Positions 7,728 to 16,646 of a DNA stretch of 34,716 nt are shown here, one piece after another. Below the pieces are notes generated by a model. That model did not search any database. It had not been told where the DNA came from and saw nothing but the letters and a program-made list of their open reading frames with translations. The stretch comes from Bacteroidales bacterium (lineage in GTDB: Bacteria > Bacteroidota > Bacteroidia > Bacteroidales > WRLA01), in the NCBI GenBank assembly GCA_031254805.1, contig JAIRTP010000125.1, positions 1-34,716 on the forward strand, given 5' to 3'. Both the position numbers and the translations under genes were made by a program. Numbering within the stretch: the stretch's first letter is position 1; the number at the start of each line of letters is the position of its first letter.

Positions 7728-8162
7728 TTAATCAATTCTTAAAAAATTACCTTCCAAATCAAATTCGAGGTCAAGATCATTGGCCAATTCCACCTCGTAA
7801 TGTCTGTATTCTTTTCCTATTTTGACGATGGAACTATTCGCATAATTTTGATTTACGTACTGTAATATTTTCTCCGGAATTATCGCTGCCGGAACGGCTG
7901 CTTTTTTACAATCCACCTCGCGCCATGTTCCATTTTTGTCGAATTCGACCTCTTTTCCGCTAACAAAAGTGACCTCGTAATCGGTAGTCAGCAATTCTTT
8001 ATCAATTTTGATATACGATATCTTTTCATCGGAAAAATGCTCCGTGATAAAATTTTGAGAAATTTGAGGCAGTTGCCGTACGTCATGCGTTACCGTATCT
8101 TGCGCCGAAACTATTTGTCCGGCAAAAAAGCTTAATAAAGCTATTAAAATGAACTTTTTCAT
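7728..8162 (-). CDS. Secreted PepSY-like protein
   Basis: A 144-residue product with a clear signal peptide (MKKFILIALLSFF...SAQ, cleavage near residue 20). The mature part carries two copies of a short unit: one with IDKELLTTDYEVTF and VEFDKNGTWREVD, the other with IGKEYRHYEVEL and LEFDLEGNFLRID. The pattern Y-E-V ... hydrophobic-E-F-D-x-x-G marks PepSY-like (DUF2874-type) periplasmic proteins of Bacteroidetes, which frequently sit beside two-component systems. It starts 89 bases after the histidine kinase stop. Biochemical role is unknown; it might bind a ligand or the kinase sensor domain, or be the regulated output. Confidence 0.75.
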   Translation of the reverse strand: MKKFILIALLSFFAGQIVSAQDTVTHDVRQLPQISQNFITEHFSDEKISYIKIDKELLTTDYEVTFVSGKEVEFDKNGTWREVDCKKAAVPAAIIPEKILQYVNQNYANSSIVKIGKEYRHYEVELANDLDLEFDLEGNFLRID

Positions 8163-8251
8163 AATTCTAATTTTTTAAAAAAATTGATATTAAACATATT
8201 TTACGCGACAAAGATCTCGCCTGATTTTGGAAAAATTTAGGAATTTTTCTT

Positions 8252-9523
8252 TTATTTGAATTTTATCGTAAAAATATGTCCTTCATAAAAATCGTAACTC
8301 AATTCAAATTTATATAAACGACAGATTGATCGAGTAATAGAAAGTCCTAATCCCGTTGAATCTTCTTTTTCTTCCGATGTTTGATAATATCTTTCAAATA
8401 TTTTCATTTTATCCAAAGGCTTTTCTCCGCTGTTTTTAACGACTAGTTTATCTCTTTCAATCGATGCGGAAATATATCCGTTATTCGGAACATGAATAAA
8501 AGCATTTTTTAATATATTGGATATAAGTATTTTTGAGAGCATTTTATTCATTACAACGTTGCATTTTTCATCATTGGCAATTGTGAATTTGATCCCTTTG
8601 CAATCATATATTTCCATAAAATTTTGAGCGGTATCGTCGACTAAAGCGTTGATATTCACTTCATCATTTTCTTGAAATTGTCCGTTTTCTATTCGAGATA
8701 AAAGCAATAACGATTTATTCAGGCGTACGATTTGATTCAAAGAGTTATAAATCTCATATAATTCGGATGATTGTTTCTCGCTTATTTCTTCATTTTGAGA
8801 TAGTAATTCTATTTTATTTAAAGCTATTGCAAGCGGCGTTTGCAGTTCATGCGAAGCATTTTCGATAAATTGCTTTTGTTGTTCATACACTTGAAGATTG
8901 CGTTGGCTCATGGCAAGCGCGGCTTCATTCAATCGGCTGAATTCCATTATTTTAGTGTGATTATTTAAAGGAGGAATCGATTTGCCGGGAACAATGGAGT
9001 TGAGCCATGAAAGGAGCTTTTTGAGCGGCGCAAAACTTCTTTTTAAAATAATTCGATTTCCGATAAAAATACAGATCAAAAGAGCAATGAAAAGTCCTGT
9101 CAAATAGAAAATTAGCGTTTCCGCCATGTCGTCCCTTTCTATGGTCGACATTTGAACCTCTAATTCATAATATTGATCGTCGGAGGCCAAAAACATCGAT
9201 TTAAAGACCCGAACAGGAATATGTTCGTTGCCTTCGAGAAAATACATCTCTTCGTTGTGCCAACTTTCTCGATAATGGGACGCTTCTTCGCGACTTAATA
9301 AACGGATAGAGTATCGGTCGAATGTCGTTTCATAAGTAGTGTTTAACAATGAAGCGTCATTCAGCGCTTTTTTTATAAAAATATCGCGATAACCTTTCAG
9401 CATATCATCTGTTTCGTCAATGATTTCATTACGCATGGCAAAATAGAACAATATTCCCCATGTGCCGATAAAAAAGAGTAGTAAAACGGCAAACTTATAA
9501 GAAGTATATTGCAGAAGTTTCAT
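8252..9523 (-). CDS. Membrane sensor histidine kinase
   Basis: A 423-residue kinase of the class that pairs with OmpR-type regulators. It has two membrane segments (about 8-29 and 136-158) around a periplasmic domain of about 105 residues. A HAMP-like linker follows, then the dimerisation/phosphoacceptor helix with FIENASHELQTPLA and phospho-acceptor His225. The ATP-binding domain has an N-box (ISNILKNAFIH) and a glycine box (STGLGLSI). It begins 15 bases after the stop codon of the response regulator, its evident partner. The signal is unknown; the two PepSY-like proteins downstream are candidates for ligand, inhibitor or target. Confidence 0.93.
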   Translation of the reverse strand: MKLLQYTSYKFAVLLLFFIGTWGILFYFAMRNEIIDETDDMLKGYRDIFIKKALNDASLLNTTYETTFDRYSIRLLSREEASHYRESWHNEEMYFLEGNEHIPVRVFKSMFLASDDQYYELEVQMSTIERDDMAETLIFYLTGLFIALLICIFIGNRIILKRSFAPLKKLLSWLNSIVPGKSIPPLNNHTKIMEFSRLNEAALAMSQRNLQVYEQQKQFIENASHELQTPLAIALNKIELLSQNEEISEKQSSELYEIYNSLNQIVRLNKSLLLLSRIENGQFQENDEVNINALVDDTAQNFMEIYDCKGIKFTIANDEKCNVVMNKMLSKILISNILKNAFIHVPNNGYISASIERDKLVVKNSGEKPLDKMKIFERYYQTSEEKEDSTGLGLSITRSICRLYKFELSYDFYEGHIFTIKFK

Positions 9524-9538
9524 AAATATAAGAGTTTA

Positions 9539-10231
9539 TTAATCGGAATGATCGTCACATGCGCATAATTTATATCCAAAACCATAAACGGCTTTGATGG
9601 CAGGTATTGCTCCTGATTGCCTGAGTTTGCGCCGTAAATTCTTAACTTGCGAATAGATAAAATCCAAACTGTCAACCTGATCAATATTATCGCCCCAAAC
9701 CGACTCGGCAAGCGTGGTTTTATAGATCAATCTATCGGGATTTGTCATGAAATAATAGAGAATATCAAACTCTTTACGATTTAGCAAGAGCTCTTTATCT
9801 TCAATAAAAACTTTTCTTTTGTCAAGATCCATGCGCATATTTTTAAATACAATATTGGTATCGCCGTCGGCCTGTTTTCTTCGAATAATCGACTTAATTC
9901 GCGCATTCAGTTCCGCAAAATGAAATGGTTTTGCCAAATAATCATCTGCTCCCAAATCCAATCCTAAAACCTTATCTTCGATGGAATCTTTGGCCGAAAT
10001 GATCAAAATGCTCTCTTTTTTATGTCGTTGTTTCAACTCTTGCAAAATATCCAGTCCGCTGCCGCCGGGAAGCATGATATCAAGCAAAATACAATCGTAT
10101 TCGTAAACAGATACTTTTTCTAAAGCAGAGTAATAATCCGTCGCATATTCCACGATATATTTTTCACTCAAAAGGAAATCAATAATGGTTTCTCTAAGTT
10201 TCTTATCATCTTCTATTAAAAGTATTTTCAT
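9539..10231 (-). CDS. OmpR-family response regulator
   Basis: A 230-residue regulator from the ATG at 10231, chosen because the receiver fold begins right there (MKILLIEDD); an open frame reaches 10360 but would add 43 residues unlike any receiver domain and run through the likely promoter. Receiver features are the acidic pair Asp8/Asp9, phospho-acceptor Asp51 in LLDIMLPGG, and Lys101 in LAKPF. The C-terminal winged-helix domain (about 130-228) ends with the hallmark RKLRQSG...VYGFGYKL. It heads a likely four-gene unit with the histidine kinase and two PepSY-like genes, and is divergent to porU. Confidence 0.95.
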   Translation of the reverse strand: MKILLIEDDKKLRETIIDFLLSEKYIVEYATDYYSALEKVSVYEYDCILLDIMLPGGSGLDILQELKQRHKKESILIISAKDSIEDKVLGLDLGADDYLAKPFHFAELNARIKSIIRRKQADGDTNIVFKNMRMDLDKRKVFIEDKELLLNRKEFDILYYFMTNPDRLIYKTTLAESVWGDNIDQVDSLDFIYSQVKNLRRKLRQSGAIPAIKAVYGFGYKLCACDDHSD

Positions 10232-10251
10232 GATTAAAAAAAGATTTGGGG

Positions 10252-10259
10252 CAAATATA
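10252..10259 (-). promoter_or_regulatory. -7 promoter element of the response regulator operon
   Basis: The minus strand reads TATATTTG, an exact TAnnTTTG match, 21 bases before the start codon. It supports the start at 10231, but no TTTG -33 element is seen at the usual distance. Confidence 0.45.
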
Positions 10260-10645
10260 TAGCGAAATCCGGAAAGAATCTGGAAAAATATAAAAATATG
10301 ACCGTGAAGCGGCATATTGATTAGCAAATATTTTTTTGGGATTTGTATTGATAGCATCATTTTATTGAAATTAATTCAAAAACAGTCAATTATAAATCGA
10401 TTGATAAAAGACAATTATCTATATATCTATACTTTATATCATGTTTTCAACAAAACAGATTCTCATCGCCCGTAATAAAGTATTTTTTCATCTCTCCTTT
10501 CGCAATTTTTATCTACTTTTACGCCATCTTTTCATCTTGACAAATATCCGACAAAGCAGGATATTTAGAGGGGAAAAAAGAAACAATAATAACTGTTATC
10601 AAACGTTTTGAATTTATAATAGAATCGGTTTGTAATGGCTTGATT
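10260..10645. other. Divergent intergenic region between the response regulator and porU
   Basis: Nearly 400 AT-rich bases between two outward-facing genes. Promoter elements for each gene lie at its ends (see those entries). In between I see no reading frame, RNA gene or strong hairpin. Confidence 0.6.
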
Positions 10646-10675
10646 TTTGATGTTATTAAATGAATTTTATTTTTG
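10646..10675 (+). promoter_or_regulatory. porU promoter
   Basis: TTTG (10646-10649), 18 bases, then TATTTTTG (10668-10675) matches the Bacteroidetes -33/-7 promoter. The predicted start of transcription near 10681 leaves a leader of about a dozen bases before the ATG at 10693, with an AAAAGGAA sequence just upstream. This excludes the earlier in-frame ATG at 10660. Confidence 0.6.
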
Positions 10676-10692
10676 AAAAGGAACATTATATT

Positions 10693-13600
10693 ATGAATAA
10701 GAAGTTACTTTTTCTCGTCATTCTAGCATTATTGATTTCAACCTCTTTTGCGCAAGTAAAGGAGATTAAACGGCATGTTGAATTTGAATGGAGCGCTCGT
10801 CCGTATTGTCCGCCTGAGGAAGAAAACATGCAATTGCTTCACTTTTTTGATGCTTCATACAACGATCGTTGGGGAAATTTACCGTTATATACGACGCTTT
10901 TCAGTTCGGACATTTCCGGACAAAACGTTCACTTTAAATTTACAAATCCTGTTTTCTTACCGATGAATATGGAATATCTTTTAAGCGAAAAAGATCTATC
11001 CTTTATTGCCGATACGGTCGTTTATGAATTTGTCAGTTATCCCGAACTGCGTAAGAGCAATTTTCAACTTATTTTGATTCCATTCAGAAAAAATCCTGAA
11101 ACGCATATATTAGAACGTCTTTTTTCCGTTGATATTGAAGTTATGTTCAGTAATAATCATACAGTTTCAACACAGCAAACCGCTTCTTATAATTATCCCT
11201 CAAGGTCTCCTATGGCCGACGGCGATTGGTACAAAATCGAAATTTCCGAAACCGGTATTTACAAGATCACCGGAGAAGATTTGAAATCTATGGGGATGAA
11301 TATCTCTTCTATAAATCCCCAAAAGTTGAAAATGTACGGATTGAGCGGTTCAATATTGCCATATAAAAATGAAGCGATTCCAAACACGGGGATTCAGGAA
11401 TTATCCATATTTGTACAAGGGGAAAATGATGGAGTTTTGAATGAAAACGATTACATCTTATTTTATGGAGAAGGGCCTCATGTTTGGAAATATAGCGCTG
11501 AAAACAACTGTTTTGAACATCTTTTTAATATTTATTCCGATTATAATTATTATTACGTTACTATCTCGAATGAAGACGGAAAACGTATAAAAACAGTAGA
11601 TAACAATCATTTACAAGAGACCTATACCACCGGTAACGGCGATTTTCGAATGTTTCACGAGCAAGATCTTGAATATGAAAAAAACGGTGGACGTTTATGG
11701 TTCGGCGAGCGATTTTTTCCTAATCAGGAACATACGTTTTCAATCAACATCCCTGATTTTATAAACGCCGATCCGATATTATTAAAATCAGCGGTATTGG
11801 TAAATAATAAAGTCGCAAATAAGAGCGCAAATTTTATCTATTCGAATGGTACGGAGACAATCACGACATTTGCTATTTCAACTACTGAACCGCATCCCAA
11901 ATATGATCTATTTAGAAATTCATTTAACGCTTCATCGGGAAACATTTCGTTAAAAATGAAATTTCAAAGCAGCGAAAGCGCAGCAATTGGAAGACTTGAT
12001 TATTTTGAATTGCAAGCGCGACAAGCATTAAATTTTAATAATAAACAATATGGCTTCCGAGATAAAAACAGTTTTGGAGAAGGAAAGATTACTAAGTATC
12101 AACTAAAAAATGTCTCCTCGCAAACAATAATTTGGGACATAACAGATCATGCCAACGTATATAAAGTAGGAACTTCTACATCGGGAAGCGCCGCTTCATT
12201 TAAAAGCGACGGAAAAAAAATACATGAGTTCATCGCCTTTAAGGATTCGGAATCTTACAAACCCGTATTTGTCGGCAAAGTAGAAAATCAAAACATTTTA
12301 GGATTAAGAGATATTGAAAGTATTATTGTGGCTCATCCCGATTTTATCGTTGAAGCGCAAAGATTAGTCGACGAACATTCCAATAATTTAGGACTTTCAA
12401 CAAAATTATTGACGCCTCAAGATATCTATAACGAATTTTCTTCCGGAAAACAGGACGCGACGGCTATTCGCGATGTGATGCGTATGCTTTATCTGACAAG
12501 CGGATCAAAACCGCCTCGTTATTTAACGCTTTTTGGATTAGGATCTTATGATTACAAGAATAAGGTTGAACAACTCAATTTTGTCCCGACATGGATCAGT
12601 TCGGTACGACCGAAAAATTTCTTTGTAGAAATCTCTACAAGGGCGTCCGACGACTATTTTTCCATGTTAGACGAGGAAGAAGGGGCTACCGATTATTTGG
12701 TAGAAGGAGTTCCCGATATTGCCGTCGGACGTTTCCCCGTTAAAAATATTGATGAAGCTCATAGAACAATAAATAAGCGGTTATATTATTCGAGCGCCGA
12801 TCCGGTACTGTATGGAGCATGGAGAAATACCATTTTATTGGTCTCCGACGATCCGGACAAGTCTACCTCTACATCCGACGCTTTTGTAAATAGTTGCGAG
12901 GGACATGCACGAATCATTACCATGTTAAATCCCAACGTAGTAATCGACAAAGTATATGCCGATTCTTACACCCGCGTTGTTGCTCCAGGCGGCATTCGCT
13001 ATCCTGATGCAAATAAAGCTATCAATACAAAAATGAATCAAGGCGTTTTGATAATGAATTATGTAGGACATGGAAGCCCGCAAAGCTTGTCGGAAGAGCG
13101 TTTAGTAGAAATTTCCGACATAAACAGTTGGAATAATTTCAATAATATGCCGTTTGTGATCACCGAAGCATGTACTTACGGGCCAGTAGATTTTAAAGAA
13201 ACCTCTGCCGGAGAAACCATGTTTTTAAAAGAAAATGGCGGAGCTATAGCTTTATTGGTCTCTCAAAGACCAAGTACAAATACAGCAAATAATAGTTTAA
13301 TTAGAGAATTTTATAAAGCATTACTTCCATCTGATTCCAATCAGCATCAACCGACGTCTATTGGAACGGCTGCAATGTTGGCTAAAAGAGAAGTTCCATT
13401 CGACAATAGTTATATGTACTCTATTTTTGGCGATCCGGCCATGTATCTTGCTTTTCCTTCGAAATATGAAGTTTTTTGTACAGAAATTAACGGGAAAGAT
13501 GTTCTATATAACACAGATACCATTAGCGCGCTTACCTCGGTAAAACTTTCCGGAGAAATTCATAATATAAAAGGCGAGTTCCAAAACGGATTTAATGGAA

Positions 13601-14547
13601 AAGTATATCCGACAATATACGACAAAGAAGTTGTTATGAAAACTTTAGGCCAAGTATCTTCCGAAACTATTACTGAGTATTACATGTGGAAAAATATCAT
13701 CTTTAAAGGGATAGAAAAGGTTGAAAATGGTCGATTTACATTTGAGTTTTTTGTTTCGAAAGATATTGATTATTCGTTCGATTACTCAAGAATCAGTTTT
13801 TACGCTTATGACGAGAAAAGAATGGAAGATGCAAACGGCATGTTCAATAAATTTGTCGTCGGCGGTATTAATCCTAATCCCGACATTGATGAAACGCCGC
13901 CTTCCATGCAACTTTATATGAATGATACATTGTTTGTTAACGGCGGATACACCGACTCCAATCCGATATTGCTGGTCAAATTATATGATGAAAACGGCAT
14001 TAATGCCACAGGATCGGCTATCGGCCATGATATTATCGGCGTATTGGACGGAAACGTGAATAATCAGTTCAGTCTGAATAATTTTTATCAAGCGACAAGT
14101 GGTTATAAACAAGGAGATGCTTTTTATCCGCTTTATAATCTATCAGAAGGCGAACACACAATTACTGTTCGCGCTTGGGATACCTATAACAACTCAACGA
14201 CGGGAACCATTAAATTTGTAGTTGTCACGAAGCCAAAATTAATAGTTGAAGATCTTTACAACTATCCGAATCCGTTCAATTCTTATACCGACTTTATTTT
14301 TTCTCATAATGTATCCAATGAACAGTTAGAAGTTACGCTCAAGATTTATGACATTACGGGACGTTTTATTCGAGAAATTCAACATACAGATTTCTCAACA
14401 GGATATCGTATTCCTCCGATAAGATGGTACGGCGACTATGAAAATGGATCTCCTGCGTCAAGCGGATGTTACATCTACCAAGTAATTGTGAAAAATTCTT
14501 CCGGCTCGACGGTTAAAAAAGCAGGAAAGGCTTTTATAGCAAGATAA
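10693..14547 (+). CDS. porU: Type IX secretion system sortase PorU
   Basis: A 1284-residue outer-membrane C25-type peptidase that, in Porphyromonas, removes the C-terminal signal from T9SS cargo and attaches the cargo to A-LPS on the cell surface. The start at 10693 gives a normal signal peptide (MNKKLLFLVILALL...FAQ). A long N-terminal beta-rich region has the family-typical SPMADGDWYKIEISETGIYKI and ILFYGEGPH segments. The catalytic domain holds His793 in NYVGHGSP and Cys827 in ITEACTYGP, followed by SIFGDPAMYLAFP. The C-terminus has YNYPNPFNS, IYDITGRFIREI and CYIYQVIV, resembling a T9SS sorting domain; PorU itself is known to keep such a domain. Length fits PorU. The usual partner porV is not next to it: nadD converges on it 23 bases downstream. 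Confidence 0.93.
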   Translation: MNKKLLFLVILALLISTSFAQVKEIKRHVEFEWSARPYCPPEEENMQLLHFFDASYNDRWGNLPLYTTLFSSDISGQNVHFKFTNPVFLPMNMEYLLSEKDLSFIADTVVYEFVSYPELRKSNFQLILIPFRKNPETHILERLFSVDIEVMFSNNHTVSTQQTASYNYPSRSPMADGDWYKIEISETGIYKITGEDLKSMGMNISSINPQKLKMYGLSGSILPYKNEAIPNTGIQELSIFVQGENDGVLNENDYILFYGEGPHVWKYSAENNCFEHLFNIYSDYNYYYVTISNEDGKRIKTVDNNHLQETYTTGNGDFRMFHEQDLEYEKNGGRLWFGERFFPNQEHTFSINIPDFINADPILLKSAVLVNNKVANKSANFIYSNGTETITTFAISTTEPHPKYDLFRNSFNASSGNISLKMKFQSSESAAIGRLDYFELQARQALNFNNKQYGFRDKNSFGEGKITKYQLKNVSSQTIIWDITDHANVYKVGTSTSGSAASFKSDGKKIHEFIAFKDSESYKPVFVGKVENQNILGLRDIESIIVAHPDFIVEAQRLVDEHSNNLGLSTKLLTPQDIYNEFSSGKQDATAIRDVMRMLYLTSGSKPPRYLTLFGLGSYDYKNKVEQLNFVPTWISSVRPKNFFVEISTRASDDYFSMLDEEEGATDYLVEGVPDIAVGRFPVKNIDEAHRTINKRLYYSSADPVLYGAWRNTILLVSDDPDKSTSTSDAFVNSCEGHARIITMLNPNVVIDKVYADSYTRVVAPGGIRYPDANKAINTKMNQGVLIMNYVGHGSPQSLSEERLVEISDINSWNNFNNMPFVITEACTYGPVDFKETSAGETMFLKENGGAIALLVSQRPSTNTANNSLIREFYKALLPSDSNQHQPTSIGTAAMLAKREVPFDNSYMYSIFGDPAMYLAFPSKYEVFCTEINGKDVLYNTDTISALTSVKLSGEIHNIKGEFQNGFNGKVYPTIYDKEVVMKTLGQVSSETITEYYMWKNIIFKGIEKVENGRFTFEFFVSKDIDYSFDYSRISFYAYDEKRMEDANGMFNKFVVGGINPNPDIDETPPSMQLYMNDTLFVNGGYTDSNPILLVKLYDENGINATGSAIGHDIIGVLDGNVNNQFSLNNFYQATSGYKQGDAFYPLYNLSEGEHTITVRAWDTYNNSTTGTIKFVVVTKPKLIVEDLYNYPNPFNSYTDFIFSHNVSNEQLEVTLKIYDITGRFIREIQHTDFSTGYRIPPIRWYGDYENGSPASSGCYIYQVIVKNSSGSTVKKAGKAFIAR

Positions 14548-14570
14548 AATCCATCTGAACTTCACAAGCA

Positions 14571-15155
14571 TTAAGAATAGAACTTATTTGCTTTGATATA
14601 ATCGTACGCTTTTTCCGGTAAAAAGAAGCGAACGTCTTTATGTTCTTTCAACGCTTGTCGAATGAATGTAGAAGAGATATCTAAGAGCGGCGCTTTAATT
14701 ATTTGAATATTTGGATATTGCGCATACGGTATTGATGAATTTCCGGAACGATTATATACATAAATGTGGTAACGTTCCAATATTTTTTCAAAATCTTTCC
14801 ACAGATGGATGTCCGCCAAACTATCTTCCCCAATAATAAGATAAAAGTTCTTCTCGGGATAAGCTGTTTGCAAATAGTCTAAAGTATGAATCGTGTACGA
14901 AGGCTTTCGGAAACTAAATTCTATGTCGCAAACTTGAAAGCCATCATAATTTTCTATTGCTAATGCAACCATTTTCAATCGTTCGCCATCGTTTAAAAGC
15001 GTTTGTTCTTCTTTTAAAGGATTTTGAGGCGAAACGACAAACCATATTTCATCCAAATCGGTAAAAGAATAGAGATAATTGGCAATAGCAAGATGTCCAA
15101 TATGAATCGGATTGAACGAACCGAAAAAAAGGCCTATATTATTTTTCTTTTCCAT
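14571..15155 (-). CDS. nadD: Nicotinate-nucleotide adenylyltransferase
   Basis: Transfers AMP from ATP to nicotinate mononucleotide to form deamido-NAD in NAD synthesis. The 194-residue product starts with the nucleotidyltransferase motif GLFFGSFNPIHIGH (8-21; GSFNPxHxGH) and ends with ISSTFIR, the second ATP-binding motif. Full family length. Its first codons overlap the end of gmk by 17 bases, implying translational coupling. It is the last gene of the long leftward run; only 23 bases separate it from the convergent porU and no terminator is evident there. Confidence 0.95.
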   Translation of the reverse strand: MEKKNNIGLFFGSFNPIHIGHLAIANYLYSFTDLDEIWFVVSPQNPLKEEQTLLNDGERLKMVALAIENYDGFQVCDIEFSFRKPSYTIHTLDYLQTAYPEKNFYLIIGEDSLADIHLWKDFEKILERYHIYVYNRSGNSSIPYAQYPNIQIIKAPLLDISSTFIRQALKEHKDVRFFLPEKAYDYIKANKFYS

Positions 15156-15723
15156 ATAAATAATCGGAAACAGCTTCTTTGGCTTCCCGAACGGCCGTTT
15201 CTATGTCGTCGTTAATAATGATCGTTTCGTATTTATCGGAAAAAGTCAGTTCATATTCAGCGCGAGCAACTCTAATATCTATCGATTCAACCGTTTCCGT
15301 ACCGCGCATTAATAATCTATCTCGCAATACTTCTACAGACGGCGGCATGATAAAAATTGCCAACGCTTGCTCTTTAAAATAATTTTTCAGATTATTTCCC
15401 CCGACGACATCCACGTCAAAAACGACTACATGTTCTTTATTCCAAATACGCTTTACTTCCGATTTCAACGTTCCGTAAAACATGCCTTCATAAACTTCTT
15501 CCCATTCTAAAAATTCATTGTCGGCTATTTTTTTCTGAAACTCTTCTACCGTCAAGAAATAATAATCTTTTCCTTCAATCTCTCCATCTCTGGGCGAACG
15601 GCTACATGCCGAAATGGAAAATTCCAATTCCGGATAATCTTTCAAAAGCCGTTTCATTATGGTCGTTTTTCCGCCTCCGCTCGGCGACGACATAATGATA
15701 ACTTTATGATTGGAGCTATTCAT
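15139..15723 (-). CDS. gmk: Guanylate kinase
   Basis: Phosphorylates GMP to GDP with ATP. The 194 residues include the P-loop SPSGGGKTT (13-21), the GMP-binding stretch SACSRSPRDGEIEGKDYYF with the typical arginines and tyrosines, and EWEEVYEGMFYGT. Normal length. It begins 9 bases after yicC and overlaps nadD by 17 bases; the yicC-gmk-nadD order is a common Bacteroidetes arrangement. Confidence 0.97.
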   Translation of the reverse strand: MNSSNHKVIIMSSPSGGGKTTIMKRLLKDYPELEFSISACSRSPRDGEIEGKDYYFLTVEEFQKKIADNEFLEWEEVYEGMFYGTLKSEVKRIWNKEHVVVFDVDVVGGNNLKNYFKEQALAIFIMPPSVEVLRDRLLMRGTETVESIDIRVARAEYELTFSDKYETIIINDDIETAVREAKEAVSDYLYGKEK

Positions 15724-15732
15724 TTTATTATC

Positions 15733-16608
15733 TTATAAAATATTCAACAACTGTTCTTTAATCTTTTCCAACTCATCTTTCATCAAAACTACAATGCGCT
15801 GCATCTCGAAATAATTAGCCTTTGAACCTAACGTATTTATTTCACGCCCCATTTCTTGAGATATGAAACCGAGCTTTTTGCCGGAAGCTCCCACTTCGTT
15901 CATCGTTTCCAAAAAATACTCGCAATGCTTACGCAAACGTATTTTCTCCTCTGTGATATCAAATTTTTCCAAATAATAGATCAATTCCTGTTCAAAACGG
16001 TTTTTATCGATCTCGTTATTTTTCTCAATGTCATTAAAAGCGTTGAGCAGTTTTAAACGAATGCATTGCGTTCTCTCTTTTTCAAATGGAGCAATTTTAT
16101 TGAGCAGTTCCAAAATGGCGTTTACTCTGAAAGAGAAATCGCTTTGCAAAACGTCGCCTTCGTTAATACGAAAGACGTCTATTTTCTTTAACGTTTCGGA
16201 AATACTTGTTGAAACGGCCGTCCATTCATCCTCATCGAGCATTTCGGAAGTTGATTTAAATACGTCCGGAAGACGCGCAATGATTGATAAGTATTGATCG
16301 GAACTCCCTTCTCCGATAGTTTCCGATAATTGCTTTAAATCTTTATAATATCGTCCGGCAAGCGATTGATTCAACATATACGACTCTCCCTCCATAGAAG
16401 ATTCGATTGCAATCAAAATATCCGTTTTACCGCGTTCTATCACAGAAGAAATCATTGTTCTGATCTCTAATTCTTTCTCTCGGTAGAGTGAAGGCAACCT
16501 CAAAGAGAGGTCAAATTGTTTGCTGTTGACGCTTTTTATCTCAATCGTTATGGTTTTTGCTCCAAAATTAACAATCGAACGTCCATAACCGGTCATTGAT
16601 TTAATCAT
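15733..16608 (-). CDS. YicC/YloC-family endoribonuclease
   Basis: A 291-residue protein starting MIKSMTGYGRS, the signature of the YicC/YloC family, and ending in the conserved block EVGASGKKLGFISQEMGREINTLGSKA (split here only for description). YicC of E. coli has been reported as an endoribonuclease acting on small RNAs and is widely linked to gmk, as here (9-base gap). The C-terminal acidic/basic residues of the conserved block are present, so the gene looks intact. It probably shares the transcript of the upstream membrane methyltransferase (38-base gap). Confidence 0.9.
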   Translation of the reverse strand: MIKSMTGYGRSIVNFGAKTITIEIKSVNSKQFDLSLRLPSLYREKELEIRTMISSVIERGKTDILIAIESSMEGESYMLNQSLAGRYYKDLKQLSETIGEGSSDQYLSIIARLPDVFKSTSEMLDEDEWTAVSTSISETLKKIDVFRINEGDVLQSDFSFRVNAILELLNKIAPFEKERTQCIRLKLLNAFNDIEKNNEIDKNRFEQELIYYLEKFDITEEKIRLRKHCEYFLETMNEVGASGKKLGFISQEMGREINTLGSKANYFEMQRIVVLMKDELEKIKEQLLNIL

Positions 16609-16646
16609 GCTATTCTCTTTTAAGAAAAACTCATTAAAGAATCAAG

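Noticed and set aside
10232-10360. Upstream extension of the response regulator reading frame (43 residues)
   Set aside because: The receiver domain starts exactly at the ATG at 10231, and the extension covers the -7 promoter box; it has no family resemblance.
10660-10692. Earlier ATG for porU
   Set aside because: It lies inside the promoter and would put eleven residues in front of a normal signal peptide.
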